This document shows, in pieces, positions 35,897 to 45,489 of a stretch of DNA of 64,000 nucleotides. Each line of letters opens with the position of its first letter. Within the stretch, counting starts at the first letter, position 1. The notes under the pieces were generated by a model, which ran no database searches, was not told the origin of the DNA, and was given only the letters and a program-made list of their open reading frames with translations. Source of the DNA: Methyloterricola oryzae (lineage in GTDB: Bacteria; Pseudomonadota; Gammaproteobacteria; Methylococcales; Methylococcaceae); assembly GCF_000934725.1 (NCBI RefSeq), contig NZ_JYNS01000018.1, positions 1 to 64,000 of the forward strand, written 5' to 3'. The translations under genes were made by a program, and so were the position numbers.

Positions 35897-36331
35897 ATGC
35901 CGGACTCATCGCTCACCATCGCGACTGACTGCATCGCCCGTCGCGTGCGCATGCTGAACCGGCGTGTGACCAACCTCTATGACGAAGGACTCCGACCGCT
36001 GGGTCTCAAGGTGAGCCAGGTCACAATCCTGGTGGCTGCCTGGAAGATGGGCACGGCGCGTCCCGCTGCGGTATGCGATGCCCTACAGATGGATGTCTCG
36101 ACCCTGAGCCGGAATGTGGACCGCATGCGGGCGCGGGGTTGGCTGGAAACAATGCCGGACCCCGATGGCCGTGCGCAGCCCTTTGGCCTCACCGCGGAAG
36201 GTCGAGCGCTATTGGAGCAGGTCCTGCCGGTCTGGCAGGCGTGTCAGGCGAAAGCTCTCGCCCTTATGGGTCAAGACACGGTCGATCGACTCGATGAGGC
36301 GGTGCGGCGCCTGGTGGCTCAGGCACCGTAA
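35897..36331 (+). CDS. MarR-family transcriptional regulator
   Basis: 144 residues from ATG 35897 with GGAGGA ahead. The winged helix is clear: LRPLGLKVSQVTILVAAWKM, then RPAAVCDALQMDVSTLSRNV with the recognition helix, then RMRARGWLETMPDPDGRAQ forming the wing, then FGLTAEGRALLEQVLPVW. MarR proteins are dimeric repressors released by small phenolic or oxidising ligands. The likely target is the next gene, of which only a stub remains, and itself. ORFs that begin earlier, at 35864, overlap the operator and are rejected. Confidence 0.88.
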   Translation: MPDSSLTIATDCIARRVRMLNRRVTNLYDEGLRPLGLKVSQVTILVAAWKMGTARPAAVCDALQMDVSTLSRNVDRMRARGWLETMPDPDGRAQPFGLTAEGRALLEQVLPVWQACQAKALALMGQDTVDRLDEAVRRLVAQAP

Positions 36332-36348
36332 TTTTCGGGTCTTTTTAT

Positions 36349-36360
36349 TTGTATATACAT
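36349..36360. promoter_or_regulatory. Putative MarR operator upstream of the truncated gene
   Basis: TTGTATATACAT contains the perfect 10-nt palindrome TGTATATACA (36350-36359), 17 nt before the ATG of the stub gene. It matches the site at 35864-35875 at 10 of 12 positions. Confidence 0.55.
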
Positions 36361-36376
36361 TTCCTGGAGGTCGCCC

Positions 36377-36493
36377 ATGAAACTCGAGGAACATCCCACG
36401 GTTCGTCAGATTCGATCGCGACCGGCGGCCGCGCCTACCGGCGACATTGGTGGTATTAAGGAGGTTGTCGGTGTCGTAATTGCGTGTGATTAG
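36377..36493 (+). pseudogene. N-terminal stub of the marR-linked gene
   Basis: ATG 36377 has GGAGG 6 nt ahead and a perfect operator before it, but the frame gives only 38 residues: MKLEEHPTVRQIRSR, then PAAAPTGDIGG, then a tail ending in TAG 36491-36493. The first 15 residues resemble the start of Fe-S oxidoreductases often found behind marR genes. The match fades after residue 25, so most of the gene has been deleted. The break lies 85 nt from a tRNA gene, a common site of integration and excision. Confidence 0.55.
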
Positions 36494-36577
36494 GTCACGC
36501 AATTTTCACGCAAGCAGCTGTTGGAACAAAAATGGCCCGCAAAATTTGTCTGCAGACCATTGATTTCTAATTAAAAA

Positions 36578-36653
36578 TGGTGGGCCATGTAGGGATCGAA
36601 CCTACGACAAACGGATTAAGAGTCCGCTGCTCTACCAGCTGAGCTAATGGCCC
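36578..36653 (-). tRNA. tRNA-Lys (anticodon CTT)
   Basis: On the minus strand the gene starts GGGCCATTAGCTCAGCTGG. The anticodon loop is CTCTTAA with anticodon CTT, the T arm is intact (GGTTCGATCC), and CCA is encoded (36580-36578). It is last in the cluster of four. Confidence 0.95.
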
Positions 36654-36665
36654 TGAGAAACTAGA

Positions 36666-36742
36666 TGGGGTGACCGATGGGGCTCGAACCCACGACAACC
36701 GGAATCACAATCCGGGACTCTACCAACTGAGCTACGGTCACC
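36666..36742 (-). tRNA. tRNA-His (anticodon GTG)
   Basis: The 5' end GGTGACCGTAGCTCAG includes the extra G at position -1 that is particular to tRNA-His and pairs with C73. The anticodon loop is TTGTGAT. CCA is encoded. Confidence 0.96.
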
Positions 36743-36761
36743 ATGACGGTCATTTAAAGTA

Positions 36762-36838
36762 TGGCGCGCTTGGCAGGACTCGAACCTGCGACCCTCGGCT
36801 TAGAAGGCCGATGCTCTATCCAGCTGAGCTACAAGCGC
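36762..36838 (-). tRNA. tRNA-Arg (anticodon TCT)
   Basis: The acceptor GCGCTTG pairs with CAAGCGC, the anticodon loop is CTTCTAA (TCT), the T arm contains GGTTCGAGTCC, and CCA is encoded. Confidence 0.95.
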
Positions 36839-36843
36839 TTCTT

Positions 36844-36920
36844 TGGTCGGGGTAGAGGGATTCGAACCCCCGACATTCTGCTCCCAAAGCAGACGCGCTA
36901 CCAGACTGCGCTATACCCCG
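36844..36920 (-). tRNA. tRNA-Pro (anticodon TGG)
   Basis: The acceptor CGGGGTA pairs with TACCCCG, the anticodon loop is TTTGGGA (TGG), and CCA is encoded. It is the first gene of the leftward tRNA operon Pro-Arg-His-Lys. Confidence 0.95.
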
Positions 36921-36966
36921 GTCGAGCTACTGCTAGCGTCAAAACGCCAACCAACTTTGAATGCGC

Positions 36967-36995
36967 ATTTTAGCGCCACACTTGGAAAGCGTCAA
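36967..36995 (-). promoter_or_regulatory. Sigma-70 promoter of the tRNA operon
   Basis: TTGACG (36995-36990), a 17-nt spacer and TAAAAT (36972-36967) read leftward, about 45 nt before tRNA-Pro. The bases after the -10 are GCGC, a G+C-rich discriminator typical of promoters under stringent control. Confidence 0.85.
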
Positions 36996-37174
36996 TCATA
37001 TCTTCGAGATGGCATCTACCTTTTGACACCGCGCGGAGCCCAGGACACGTCATGCCTCGACAGCCCCTCTTGCCGACTTGATGTTCTCACTCCGTAAGTG
37101 TCCTGCCTCAGCGGGATATGCGTTAAAATGTCTTCGCAACGACGGATTTCCCCGTGTTTTCCCCGATTGAGCTC

Positions 37175-37471
37175 ATGTCTACTGATGATTCTCGAAGCTT
37201 CAGCCGCTTTCCTGTCAGGTGCAGGATCAACTGCAAGCTGCTAGACGATGACCAGGCTTTCGATGCGGTCTGCAGCAACCTGAGTGGATCTGGAATCCTT
37301 TTTCATACCGATCACCCGGTTGAAATCGGCAAGGCGATTGAAATCCATGTTGCACCAACGACTGGCCTTATTCCACCGTTCATGGCGTTCGTCGAGATAG
37401 TGCGTTGCAGTCCGATGCCCCGGGGGCAGTTTTTTGTGGCCGGCAGCATCAAAGGTATCAAGAGCAATTAG
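37175..37471 (+). CDS. PilZ-domain protein
   Basis: 98 residues from ATG 37175 (GTG 37154 is also possible). It begins STDDSRSFSRFPVRCRINCK and continues CSNLSGSGILFHTDHPVEIG, the R-x3-R and [DN]xSxxG motifs of PilZ, the receptor domain for cyclic di-GMP; the Asp of the second motif is Asn here and the first arginines are RFPVR, so binding may be weaker. No other domain is attached. It lies 27 nt ahead of queD and may be co-transcribed with it by chance of position. Confidence 0.8.
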   Translation: MSTDDSRSFSRFPVRCRINCKLLDDDQAFDAVCSNLSGSGILFHTDHPVEIGKAIEIHVAPTTGLIPPFMAFVEIVRCSPMPRGQFFVAGSIKGIKSN

Positions 37472-37498
37472 CGGCCATTGGCTGCCGTCACACTATCC

Positions 37499-37912
37499 AT
37501 GTACGCCATCACCAAAGAAGTCTATTTCTGCTACGGTCACCGCCTGATGAAACACCCCGGCAAGTGCCGTAATCTCCACGGGCATAGCGTCAAGGCGGCC
37601 ATATCGATCGCAGCGGAGGAGCTCAATGAACAGGGAATGGTTTGCGACTTTTCCGAGATCAGCGAGGCGGCAGCGGAATTCATCGAAGGCGAATTGGACC
37701 ACAACTTCCTGTTGCACCGTGACGATCCCCTGGTTCCCATTCTGAAGGCAGCTGGCGAACGGTTTTTGGTACTTCCCGAACACCCGACCTCCGAGTATCT
37801 GGCCCAGATGATCCACGACTTCATGAAGAACAGGGGATTTGCCGTGCAAAGTGTGACGCTATGGGAAACCTCAAGTTCCTGCGCGACATATCATGAACCG
37901 ACCCGGCTCTAG
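37499..37912 (+). CDS. queD: 6-carboxy-5,6,7,8-tetrahydropterin synthase
   Basis: 137 residues. It converts dihydroneopterin triphosphate to carboxytetrahydropterin, the second step to queuosine. Visible are the Zn-binding His residues in FCYGHRL and LHGHSVK, the catalytic Cys in GKCRNLHGH, LDHNFLL, and the substrate Glu in VTLWETSSS. Length is normal. Followed 17 nt later by a DUF1249 gene. No preQ1 riboswitch is evident upstream. Confidence 0.92.
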   Translation: MYAITKEVYFCYGHRLMKHPGKCRNLHGHSVKAAISIAAEELNEQGMVCDFSEISEAAAEFIEGELDHNFLLHRDDPLVPILKAAGERFLVLPEHPTSEYLAQMIHDFMKNRGFAVQSVTLWETSSSCATYHEPTRL

Positions 37913-37929
37913 TCCTCCACGCTGAAGCA

Positions 37930-38397
37930 ATGACCATCCTGAATCCTGTCAACAAATCCTACTGGCTGGCCAATCTGTGCGAGGCGAATTACCGCAAACT
38001 CATTGCGCTAATTCCCGAACTGACCTCGCTGCCAGCCACTGCCGCGCTCATGGCCGAAGGCAGGCCGGCCCTCCATCTGCGGCTCATCGAGCGGTGCCCC
38101 TACACCATGACCGTGGAATTGACCCACAGCTTCAACTGGGGATTCGAGGCTTCGTTGGAGCCGGCCGTTCAGATTCGGATTTACCTGGATGCGGGTGTCG
38201 CCGAGGTGCTCAGCGACCATGAGCGGCCTTTCGTGCTGGACGCACTGAGAGACCGAATCAGCCTAAAGGGTGTCCTGGACTACAAGTGGTCACTGAACTA
38301 TTTCCTGTCTCAATGGCTGGACCATTGCTTGCAGAGCAGCTATAGCTTCTCGCTGGCTAGCCCCGATGAGGAGTGTCGCGCGCCTGCCACCTGCTGA
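37930..38397 (+). CDS. DUF1249 family protein (YqiB-like)
   Basis: 155 residues. The core CEANYRKLIALIP, then LIERCPYTMTVELTHSF, then VQIRIYLDAGVAEVLS, and the C-terminal NYFLSQWLDHCLQSSYSF are those of DUF1249, a soluble family of gammaproteobacteria usually encoded near nudF and cpdA. Function is unknown. It starts 17 nt behind queD and ends 38 nt from the convergent purK. Confidence 0.88.
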   Translation: MTILNPVNKSYWLANLCEANYRKLIALIPELTSLPATAALMAEGRPALHLRLIERCPYTMTVELTHSFNWGFEASLEPAVQIRIYLDAGVAEVLSDHERPFVLDALRDRISLKGVLDYKWSLNYFLSQWLDHCLQSSYSFSLASPDEECRAPATC

Positions 38398-38435
38398 GTC
38401 TGATGACGGACGGGTAACGGCACCAAGCGCCAAGC

Positions 38436-39572
38436 TCAGGGCTTTTGCAAAGCCTGCTTAAGCTCAAGCGCCTTGGATAGCGCCACTTCGACGCTCTCGC
38501 TCAGCACATTGAAGTGCCCCATCTTGCGCCCGATGCGTGCCGACTTCTTGCCATAAAGATGCAGGTGCACATCTGGTTGACTGAGCAGCCGATCCCAGGC
38601 CGGCTCGTCGTCCCGCCAGATATCCCCGAGCAGATTGACCATGACCACCGGACTCAGCAAGCGCGTCGCCCCCGGCGGCAAGCCGCATAGGGTCCTGACC
38701 TGCTGGCCGAACTGACTCACCAGTGAGGCATCCATGGTGTAGTGCCCGCTGTTGTGGGGGCGCGGGGCAATTTCATTGATGACCAGATCGCCCCCCTCCA
38801 GCACAAAGAACTCGACGGCAAGGACGCCCACATATTGCATCGCATCCGCCAAGCGCAGCGCCATTCGCCGCGCCTCGTCAGCAATTGCGTCGGAAACCCG
38901 CGCCGGTACGATGCTGATGTCGAGGATGCCCGACTCATGCCGGTTTTCCGCGACAGGAAAGCATGCGACCTGCTGCGGGCCGGAGCGGGCCACGATGACG
39001 GAAATCTCCGCAACCAGTTCCAACTGGCGCTCCAACACGCAAGGTTTGCCGCCAAGTTCTCCGAACGCTAGGCGCGCCTCATCGGCCGTAGCCACCCTGA
39101 CCTGCCCTTTTCCGTCGTAACCCAGGCGCGCCAGCTTCAGGATACCGGGAAGATAGGCGCCCAATGCCTGATCGAGATCAGCCTCATCCTCGATAGCCAG
39201 AAACGGGGCGGTCTTGAGGCCAACGCCGGAAATGTAGGTCTTCTCCCGAATGCGGTCCTGGGCGATGGCCACGCTTTCTGCCGAGGGGCTGACGCGCAGG
39301 TGCTGCTCCAGATAGCGCATGCTGTCCGCCGGCACATTCTCGAACTCGGTGGTGACCGCCACGCAGGTTTCGGCCAGTTCCTTCAGGGCGGCCGCATCGT
39401 CATAACCCGCGCACAAATGCCGGTCCGCCAAGGAGCCTGCGGGACTTTCGCGGTCGGGATCGAGCACCGTCACCCGGTACCCCATGGAGCGGGCCGACAT
39501 GGTGAACATGCGCCCCAATTGACCCCCGCCGAGTATGCCGAGCATGGCATTGGGTAGGAAATGCTTCGCCAT
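38436..39572 (-). CDS. purK: 5-(carboxyamino)imidazole ribonucleotide synthase
   Basis: 378 residues. An ATP-grasp enzyme that carboxylates AIR to N5-CAIR with bicarbonate in purine synthesis. GILGGGQLGRMFTMSA opens the N-terminal domain, LKLARLGYDGKGQVRV is the ATP-grasp glycine loop, and VINEIAPRPHNSGHYTMD binds metal and substrate. ATG 39572 shares its A with the purE stop and has GGAGG 7-8 nt ahead; GTG 39575 is an alternative. It forms the usual purE-purK operon. Confidence 0.95.
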   Translation of the reverse strand: MAKHFLPNAMLGILGGGQLGRMFTMSARSMGYRVTVLDPDRESPAGSLADRHLCAGYDDAAALKELAETCVAVTTEFENVPADSMRYLEQHLRVSPSAESVAIAQDRIREKTYISGVGLKTAPFLAIEDEADLDQALGAYLPGILKLARLGYDGKGQVRVATADEARLAFGELGGKPCVLERQLELVAEISVIVARSGPQQVACFPVAENRHESGILDISIVPARVSDAIADEARRMALRLADAMQYVGVLAVEFFVLEGGDLVINEIAPRPHNSGHYTMDASLVSQFGQQVRTLCGLPPGATRLLSPVVMVNLLGDIWRDDEPAWDRLLSQPDVHLHLYGKKSARIGRKMGHFNVLSESVEVALSKALELKQALQKP

Positions 39573-40060
39573 CACGGCACCTCCGGCAGTTGCATGGCCA
39601 AGACCGAATCTGTCTGCCGACTGCGAAAGGCCGCCAGCCTGCCTTCCAGATCGGCGTCATGGCGGGCCAGCATGGCAGCGGCAAACAGGGCCGCATTCGC
39701 CGCGCCCGCCTCGCCAATGGCGAAGGTGGCCACCGGCACGCCCTTGGGCATCTGCACGATGGAGTAGAGGGAGTCAACACCCTTCAGGTATTTGGAAGGC
39801 ACCGGCACGCCGAGCACCGGTACCAGGGTCTTGGCGGCGAGCATGCCTGGCAGGTGCGCGGCTCCGCCGGCTCCAGCGATAATGCAGCTCAGGCCTCGCT
39901 CGGCGGCGCTCTCGGCATACTGGTAAAGCAGGTCCGGTGTGCGATGGGCCGAAACGATGCGAGCCTCGTAGGGCACCGCCAAGTCCTCCAGATGGCGCGC
40001 GGCGTGCTGCATGACGTCCCAGTCGCTGTGGCTGCCCATGACGATTCCAACTTGAACCAT
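39572..40060 (-). CDS. purE: N5-CAIR mutase
   Basis: 162 residues from ATG 40060 (ATG 40078 would add six). It moves the carboxyl group of N5-CAIR to give [36 protein letters not shown] and [15 protein letters not shown] are the family's substrate-binding motifs, with the mutase His in SAHRTP. It sits first in purE-purK, divergent from the unknown gene at 40123. Confidence 0.95.
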   Translation of the reverse strand: MVQVGIVMGSHSDWDVMQHAARHLEDLAVPYEARIVSAHRTPDLLYQYAESAAERGLSCIIAGAGGAAHLPGMLAAKTLVPVLGVPVPSKYLKGVDSLYSIVQMPKGVPVATFAIGEAGAANAALFAAAMLARHDADLEGRLAAFRSRQTDSVLAMQLPEVP

Positions 40061-40122
40061 GTTCGAATTCCAAGACATGACAAAATTAGGGCATTTTACC
40101 TGAACACGATGGCCACGCCTAA

Positions 40123-40974
40123 ATGCCCCACGCGCCGCGGATGTCCTCAGCGGCTCCGATCCCCCTCATGCTGGCCGAACTGCTGATAGCGCTGCGCTGC
40201 CGGACAGCCAGCCACGCGGCCCGGCGGCTGGGCTATGCTCGGGAGATTGCCGCGATCGAGGTCCGCCACGCGCGGCTTGCCGATGCCTGGCGCAGTCACG
40301 TAAGCCAGACACGGTCCGCGTTGGCCCAGGCCGCCGAGTCGGCGCGCAACCCGGAAGGCATCGCCCTGATACTCGGTGCCGGCGTCATGCACGATCTGCC
40401 GCTGTCGGATTTCGAGCAGCATTTCTCCGAAACCTGGCTCGTGGACATCGCCTTCTCGCCGGCAACCTGGTCTGCCGCGCGGCGCTCGAAGGGCCGGCTG
40501 CGCTGCGTTCATTGCGACACGACCGGCATTGTGGATGCGATCGCGGAGCGACCTAGAGATCTGGTTGATCTGGTTATCGCGACGGGCCTGCCGCTTGCAC
40601 CACCTGAGCGGCTCAGTTTCATCGCCTCTGTCAACTGTCTGACCCAGTTGCCGTTGTTGCCGGCCGCCTGGCTCTTGCGGCACGGCGTCGATGACGACAA
40701 GGCCGAACGCATCGCCGAGCGCCTGATGCTCGCCCATCTCGAACAGCTTGCAACGCCCGGGGTGCCTGCCTGTCTGATCAGCGAACGGGCAGACGCAAGA
40801 ATGGCGCGCGACGCCCAATGCGTGGCACGCACCGATTACATGCCGCTGATTGCCCCGGCGCTGGCCGACCTTGGGGCCATCGAGCGTGCCCAATGGACCT
40901 GGCAGGTGCATCCGGCCGGCGAGTTGCCGCGCGGCGAGAGCGAGGCGCGCACGGTGAGCGTTTGGACTTTTTGA
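40123..40974 (+). CDS. Conserved-looking protein with a Rossmann-like motif, function unknown
   Basis: 283 residues. The only motif I can point to is [19 protein letters not shown], then [12 protein letters not shown], which looks like motifs I and II of a divergent nucleotide- or SAM-binding fold; the rest ([20 protein letters not shown], then [20 protein letters not shown]) gives no family. There is no signal or membrane segment. The start could also be ATG 40141. It is divergent from purE and lies 98 nt before ubiG. Confidence 0.7.
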   Translation: MPHAPRMSSAAPIPLMLAELLIALRCRTASHAARRLGYAREIAAIEVRHARLADAWRSHVSQTRSALAQAAESARNPEGIALILGAGVMHDLPLSDFEQHFSETWLVDIAFSPATWSAARRSKGRLRCVHCDTTGIVDAIAERPRDLVDLVIATGLPLAPPERLSFIASVNCLTQLPLLPAAWLLRHGVDDDKAERIAERLMLAHLEQLATPGVPACLISERADARMARDAQCVARTDYMPLIAPALADLGAIERAQWTWQVHPAGELPRGESEARTVSVWTF

Positions 40975-41071
40975 GTGACTTTAGGGCCAGGTATGGGCAT
41001 CCTCGCGGACGCACGTTATTATCCCTATGTCCCCATTGAATCGCCCTGGAACGGGCTGCCTGCTCACCCGC

Positions 41072-41821
41072 ATGATGAATCTGCACGCCAGCGTCGACCC
41101 TGAGGAAGTCGCCTTCTACGAAAAACTTGCCGACCTTTGGTGGAATCTGGAGGGACCCTTCTGGCCCCTGCACCGCATGAACGCCACCCGCGTAGGCTAT
41201 ATCCTCGACCACACCTGCCGTCATTTCGGCCTGGACAGCACGGCTCCCCTTCCACTGCAAGGCCTGCGCGTCCTGGACATCGGCTGTGGCGGCGGTATTC
41301 TCAGCGAAGCCATGGCGCGCCTGGGCGCGTCGGTGCACGGTGTCGACGTGGTGGGAAAGAATATTCGCGTGGCCAGCCTGCATGCCGCGCAGTCGGGCCT
41401 GGCGATCCACTATGAGGTCGCCAGCGCGGAGATGCTTGCCGGACGGGGCGAGCAATACGAGGTGGTGCTCAACATGGAAGTGGTGGAGCACGTGGCCGAA
41501 CTGAGCCTGTTCCTGGATGCCTGTTGCCGCGTTGTGAGGCCCGGCGGACTCATGTTCGTGGCGACCATCAACCGCACCCTAGCATCCTGGCTGGGCGCCA
41601 TCGTCATGGGGGAATACGTGCTCAGCTGGCTACCGCGCGGGACCCACCGCTGGCAACGCTTCCCGACGCCGCTGGAAGTGGAGAATCTGATGGCGACTCA
41701 GGACATGGATGTGGCCGACCGCTGCGGCGTCGCCGTCAATCCCCTCACCCGGCAATTCCACCTGGCCCGCTACATGGGGATCAATTATCTGCTCACCGCT
41801 CGCAAGCGCCCGATCTCCTGA
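41072..41821 (+). CDS. ubiG: Ubiquinone biosynthesis O-methyltransferase
   Basis: 249 residues from ATG 41072; the frame is open to 41027. UbiG carries out both O-methylations of ubiquinone synthesis. SVDPEEVAFYEKLADLWWNL and GPFWPLHRMNATRVGYI are the typical N-terminus, VLDIGCGGGILSEAMARLGA is SAM motif I, VHGVDVVGKNIRVA motif II, and NMEVVEHVAELSLFL and VRPGGLMFVATINRT complete the site. No phosphoglycolate phosphatase gene follows, unlike in many relatives. Confidence 0.9.
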   Translation: MMNLHASVDPEEVAFYEKLADLWWNLEGPFWPLHRMNATRVGYILDHTCRHFGLDSTAPLPLQGLRVLDIGCGGGILSEAMARLGASVHGVDVVGKNIRVASLHAAQSGLAIHYEVASAEMLAGRGEQYEVVLNMEVVEHVAELSLFLDACCRVVRPGGLMFVATINRTLASWLGAIVMGEYVLSWLPRGTHRWQRFPTPLEVENLMATQDMDVADRCGVAVNPLTRQFHLARYMGINYLLTARKRPIS

Positions 41822-41853
41822 GCTCGCGAAGCAGGCCGGCGCTTAAGGCCGCC

Positions 41854-42669
41854 TTAGGTCGGAGACAACTGGCCAGGGTCCAGGCGAGCCAATTCCTGCT
41901 CTGAAAACCCCGCGCGCCGGCGCAGATCCGTGTTGAAGGGTCCGCGAGCTTGGCCTTTCATGTGGCGGTCTATCAAGCCGAAATAGGTGTCTTCCGGCTC
42001 AATTCCGCGCTGCGCGCAAATCCAGTGGAACCATTGCGTACCCAGCGCCACATGGCGCACCTCATCGCGCAGGATGATTTCCAGGGCCGCGACGCTTTCC
42101 ATATCCCCTGTCTCGCGCAGCTTCTCGATCATGCCCGGCGTCACGTCCAGACCCCGCGCCTCCATGAAGCGCGGGACCAAGGCCATGCGAGCCGCCACGT
42201 CGTAGGCGGTTTCCACAGCGAGATCCCAGAGTCCTCCATGCGCCGGCAGGTCGCCGTAGTCGGCTCCCAAGGCACGCAGGCGCTCGCGCAGCAGCTGGAA
42301 ATGCCGGGCTTCCTCTTCCGCCACGCCGAGCCAGTCGCGGTAATAGGCTTCGGGCAGACCACGGAATCGGTAGAGGTGGTCCCAAGCCAACTGGATCGCG
42401 GTGAATTCGATGTGGGCGACGGCGTGCAGCAAGGCGATACGCCCTTCCAGGCTGTTCAGCCTGCGCCTGGGTAACTCCCGCGGATTGACCCGGCTGGGTT
42501 TTTCCGGAAAGCAGGCCGAGGCGATGGGCAGCGGCTCGCCCACCCTCGCCAAGGGAAGCCGCCCTGCCCCCAAGGCCCGCGCCGCTTCCTGGGTCAGGTC
42601 CAGCTTGTCCTGCACTGCGGGCGCCGACAGCACCGCTTCCGCCCACGCAAACAGGTCTTCCATCAACAA
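41854..42669 (-). CDS. DUF455 ferritin-like protein
   Basis: 271 residues. HAVAHIEFTAIQLAWDHLYR, then EEEARHFQLLRERL, then EIILRDEVRHVALGTQWFHW give the two E-x-x-H pairs of a ferritin-like di-iron helical bundle, as in DUF455. The activity is unknown; a di-iron oxidase or hydroxylase role is inferred from the ligands only. It lies convergent to ubiG and 30 nt downstream of acnB, on the acnB strand. Confidence 0.85.
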   Translation of the reverse strand: MLMEDLFAWAEAVLSAPAVQDKLDLTQEAARALGAGRLPLARVGEPLPIASACFPEKPSRVNPRELPRRRLNSLEGRIALLHAVAHIEFTAIQLAWDHLYRFRGLPEAYYRDWLGVAEEEARHFQLLRERLRALGADYGDLPAHGGLWDLAVETAYDVAARMALVPRFMEARGLDVTPGMIEKLRETGDMESVAALEIILRDEVRHVALGTQWFHWICAQRGIEPEDTYFGLIDRHMKGQARGPFNTDLRRRAGFSEQELARLDPGQLSPT

Positions 42670-42699
42670 ACGAGGGGACGATGGGTAAGGGCGAGTGCC

Positions 42700-45276
42700 T
42701 CAGGCGGTTTCTTCCACCTTCACCTTTTCCGCGCGCTCAGCGTACTCGGGCACCTGGTCGAAATTGAGGTAACGGTAGGTGTCCGCCGCCTTCTCCTCGA
42801 TGTCGCGGCTGAATGCCATGTACTCTTCCACGCTGGGAATGCGCCCCAGGATTGAGCACACCGCCGCCAGTTCGGCGGAAGCCAGGAACACATTGGCCCC
42901 GGCGCCCAGCCGGTTGGGGAAGTTGCGCGTCGAGGTGGATACCACCGTGGTATTGTCGCCCACGCGCGCCTGATTACCCATGCACAACGAGCAGCCAGGC
43001 ATCTCGGTGCGCGCCCCAACCTTGCCGTAGGTGCCGTAGAAGCCTTCCTCGGTGAGTTGGGCCTGGTCCATCTTGGTGGGCGGGGCAATCCACAACCGGC
43101 TGGGAATCTGCTTGCCGAACTTCTCCAGCAGGCGCCCGGCCGCCCGGAAATGGCCGATATTGGTCATGCAGGAACCCAGGAACACCTCGTCGATATGGGT
43201 GCCGGCCACCTCGGACAGCGGCTTCACATCATCCGGGTCATTGGGGCAACACAGCAAGGGCTCGGTGATGGCGTCCAGGTCGATTTCGATGATCTCGGCA
43301 TACTCGGCGTCGGCGTCGGCTTCCAGCAGCACCGGGTTCGCCAGCCAGGCCTCCATGCCCTTGATGCGGCGCTGCAGCGTACGAGCGTCGCCATAGCCTT
43401 CCGCGATCATCCATTTCAACAGGGTGATGTTGGAATGCAGGTACTCCTCGATGGGCTCCTTGTTGAGCTTGATGGTGCAGGCCGCGGCAGAGCGCTCGGC
43501 GGAGGCATCAGCCAACTCGAAGGCCTGTTCGATCTTGAGGTCCGGCAGCCCTTCGATTTCCAGGATTCGCCCGGAATAGATGTTCTTCTTGCCCTTTTTC
43601 TCGACCGTGAGCAGCCCGCGCTGCAAAGCCGCGTAGGGAATGGCATGCACCAGATCGCGCAGTGTGATGCCCGGCTGCAGGGTGCCTTTGAAGCGCACCA
43701 GCACCGATTCCGGCATGTCCAGCGGCATGACGCCGGTGGCCGCGGCGAAGGCCACCAAGCCCGAGCCCGCCGGGAACGAAATGCCCAGCGGGAACCGGGT
43801 GTGGGAGTCGCCGCCGGTGCCTACGGTGTCAGGCAATAGCATGCGGTTGAGCCAGGAGTGGATGATGCCGTCCCCCGGCCGCAGGGACACGCCGCCGCGA
43901 TTCATGATGAAATCCGGCAAGGTATGGTGCGTCTGCACGTCCACCGGCTTGGGGTAGGCCGCGGTGTGGCAGAAGGACTGCATCACCAGATCGGCGGAGA
44001 AACCCAGGCAGGCCAGATCCTTCAGTTCGTCACGGGTCATGGGCCCGGTGGTGTCCTGAGAGCCCACGGTGGTCATATGCGGCTCACAATACGTTCCCGG
44101 ACGCACGCCGGCCACGCCGCAGGCCTTGCCCACCATTTTCTGCGCCAGGGTAAAGCCCTTGCTGGACTCGGCCTGGGCCTGGGGCCTGCGGAACACAGTC
44201 GAGGGCTCGAGTCCCAGGGCCTTGCGCGCTCGGTCGGTCAGTCCGCGCCCGATGATCAGGTTGATGCGCCCGCCCGCCTGCACCTCATCCAGAATGATGT
44301 CGGTCTTGAGACTGAAGCGGCAGATCTCGGATTTGGAGTCGTGGCGGCAGACAACGCCTTCATAGGGGTAGATATCGATGACATCGCCCATGTTGAGCGC
44401 CGTCACATCGCATTCGATGGGCAGGGCACCAGAATCTTCCATGGTATTGAAGAAGATGGGGGCGATCTTGCCACCGATGCACACCCCGCCGGCCCGCTTG
44501 TTGGGCACATGGGGGATGTCCTCGCCCGTGTGCCACAGGACGGAATTCGTCGCCGATTTGCGGGAAGAGCCGGTCCCCACCACATCGCCCACATAGGCGA
44601 CGGGGAAGCCTTTTGCCTTCAATTCCTGAATCTGCGCTTCGGCGTTGGTGATGCCTTCGCGTGGCACTTTCAGCATGGCCTTGGCATGCAACGGAATGTC
44701 GGGCCGCGACCAGGCATCCTGCGCCGGAGAGAGATCGTCCGTATTGGTCTCGCCCACCACCTTGAATACAGTGACGGTCAGTTTTTCCGGCACCGCGGGT
44801 TTGGACGTGAACCACTCCCCCTCTGCCCATGACTTGAGCACGGCCTGAGCATGGACATTGCCCGCCGTGGCCTTTTCCTGCACATCGTGGAAAGCATCGA
44901 ACATCAGCAGCGTGTGTGACAGACCTTTGGCCGCCACCGGTGCCAGACGGTCGTCGTCCAGCAAGGCGATGAGCGGCGCCACGTTATAGCCGCCCAACAT
45001 GGTGCCGAGCAGTTCGGTGGCACGTACCGGGTCCAAGATCGGCGATGCGGCCTCGCCTTTGGCGATGGCGGCCAGGAAGCCCGCCTTCACATAGGCCGCC
45101 TCATCCACGCCTGCCGGGATGCGGTAACTCAGCAAATCCAGCAGGAACGCCTCCTCACCCGCCGGCGGCGCCTTGATCAGACCCACCAAATCGGCGGTCT
45201 GCTCGGCGGTGAGGGGTTTGGGAACCAGGCCTTGAGATGCCCGTTCGGCGACTTGCTTGCGATATTCTTCCAACAT
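42700..45276 (-). CDS. acnB: Aconitate hydratase B
   Basis: 858 residues (E. coli AcnB has 865). The start is ATG 45276 ([19 protein letters not shown]); the open frame runs 500 nt further but without homology. The order is the AcnB one: HEAT-like domain, swivel domain early in the chain ([20 protein letters not shown]), then the three cluster domains with [35 protein letters not shown] and [14 protein letters not shown], whose Cys bind the [4Fe-4S] cluster. It is the main TCA-cycle aconitase and may act as an mRNA-binding apo-protein. A second, unrelated-layout aconitase lies at 9809. Confidence 0.95.
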   Translation of the reverse strand: MLEEYRKQVAERASQGLVPKPLTAEQTADLVGLIKAPPAGEEAFLLDLLSYRIPAGVDEAAYVKAGFLAAIAKGEAASPILDPVRATELLGTMLGGYNVAPLIALLDDDRLAPVAAKGLSHTLLMFDAFHDVQEKATAGNVHAQAVLKSWAEGEWFTSKPAVPEKLTVTVFKVVGETNTDDLSPAQDAWSRPDIPLHAKAMLKVPREGITNAEAQIQELKAKGFPVAYVGDVVGTGSSRKSATNSVLWHTGEDIPHVPNKRAGGVCIGGKIAPIFFNTMEDSGALPIECDVTALNMGDVIDIYPYEGVVCRHDSKSEICRFSLKTDIILDEVQAGGRINLIIGRGLTDRARKALGLEPSTVFRRPQAQAESSKGFTLAQKMVGKACGVAGVRPGTYCEPHMTTVGSQDTTGPMTRDELKDLACLGFSADLVMQSFCHTAAYPKPVDVQTHHTLPDFIMNRGGVSLRPGDGIIHSWLNRMLLPDTVGTGGDSHTRFPLGISFPAGSGLVAFAAATGVMPLDMPESVLVRFKGTLQPGITLRDLVHAIPYAALQRGLLTVEKKGKKNIYSGRILEIEGLPDLKIEQAFELADASAERSAAACTIKLNKEPIEEYLHSNITLLKWMIAEGYGDARTLQRRIKGMEAWLANPVLLEADADAEYAEIIEIDLDAITEPLLCCPNDPDDVKPLSEVAGTHIDEVFLGSCMTNIGHFRAAGRLLEKFGKQIPSRLWIAPPTKMDQAQLTEEGFYGTYGKVGARTEMPGCSLCMGNQARVGDNTTVVSTSTRNFPNRLGAGANVFLASAELAAVCSILGRIPSVEEYMAFSRDIEEKAADTYRYLNFDQVPEYAERAEKVKVEETA

Positions 45277-45489
45277 GATGCTGCCTTTTCTCGTAATGCC
45301 GGGCCCACAGGCTCCGGTTCTGCTTGGGCATGGGTTGATGGTGTGGCCCGCCGCGCGCGGCTGCTCCGGTGGATCGGCGCACAGCGGTTCCAGTTCGCCA
45401 TGCAAGTCTGGTTCCCAGTCCCGTGCGCTGGACAAGAACCGCATTATTCTATTGAATCGCTGCGGAGACAATCTCGGGAAGCCTGCGGC

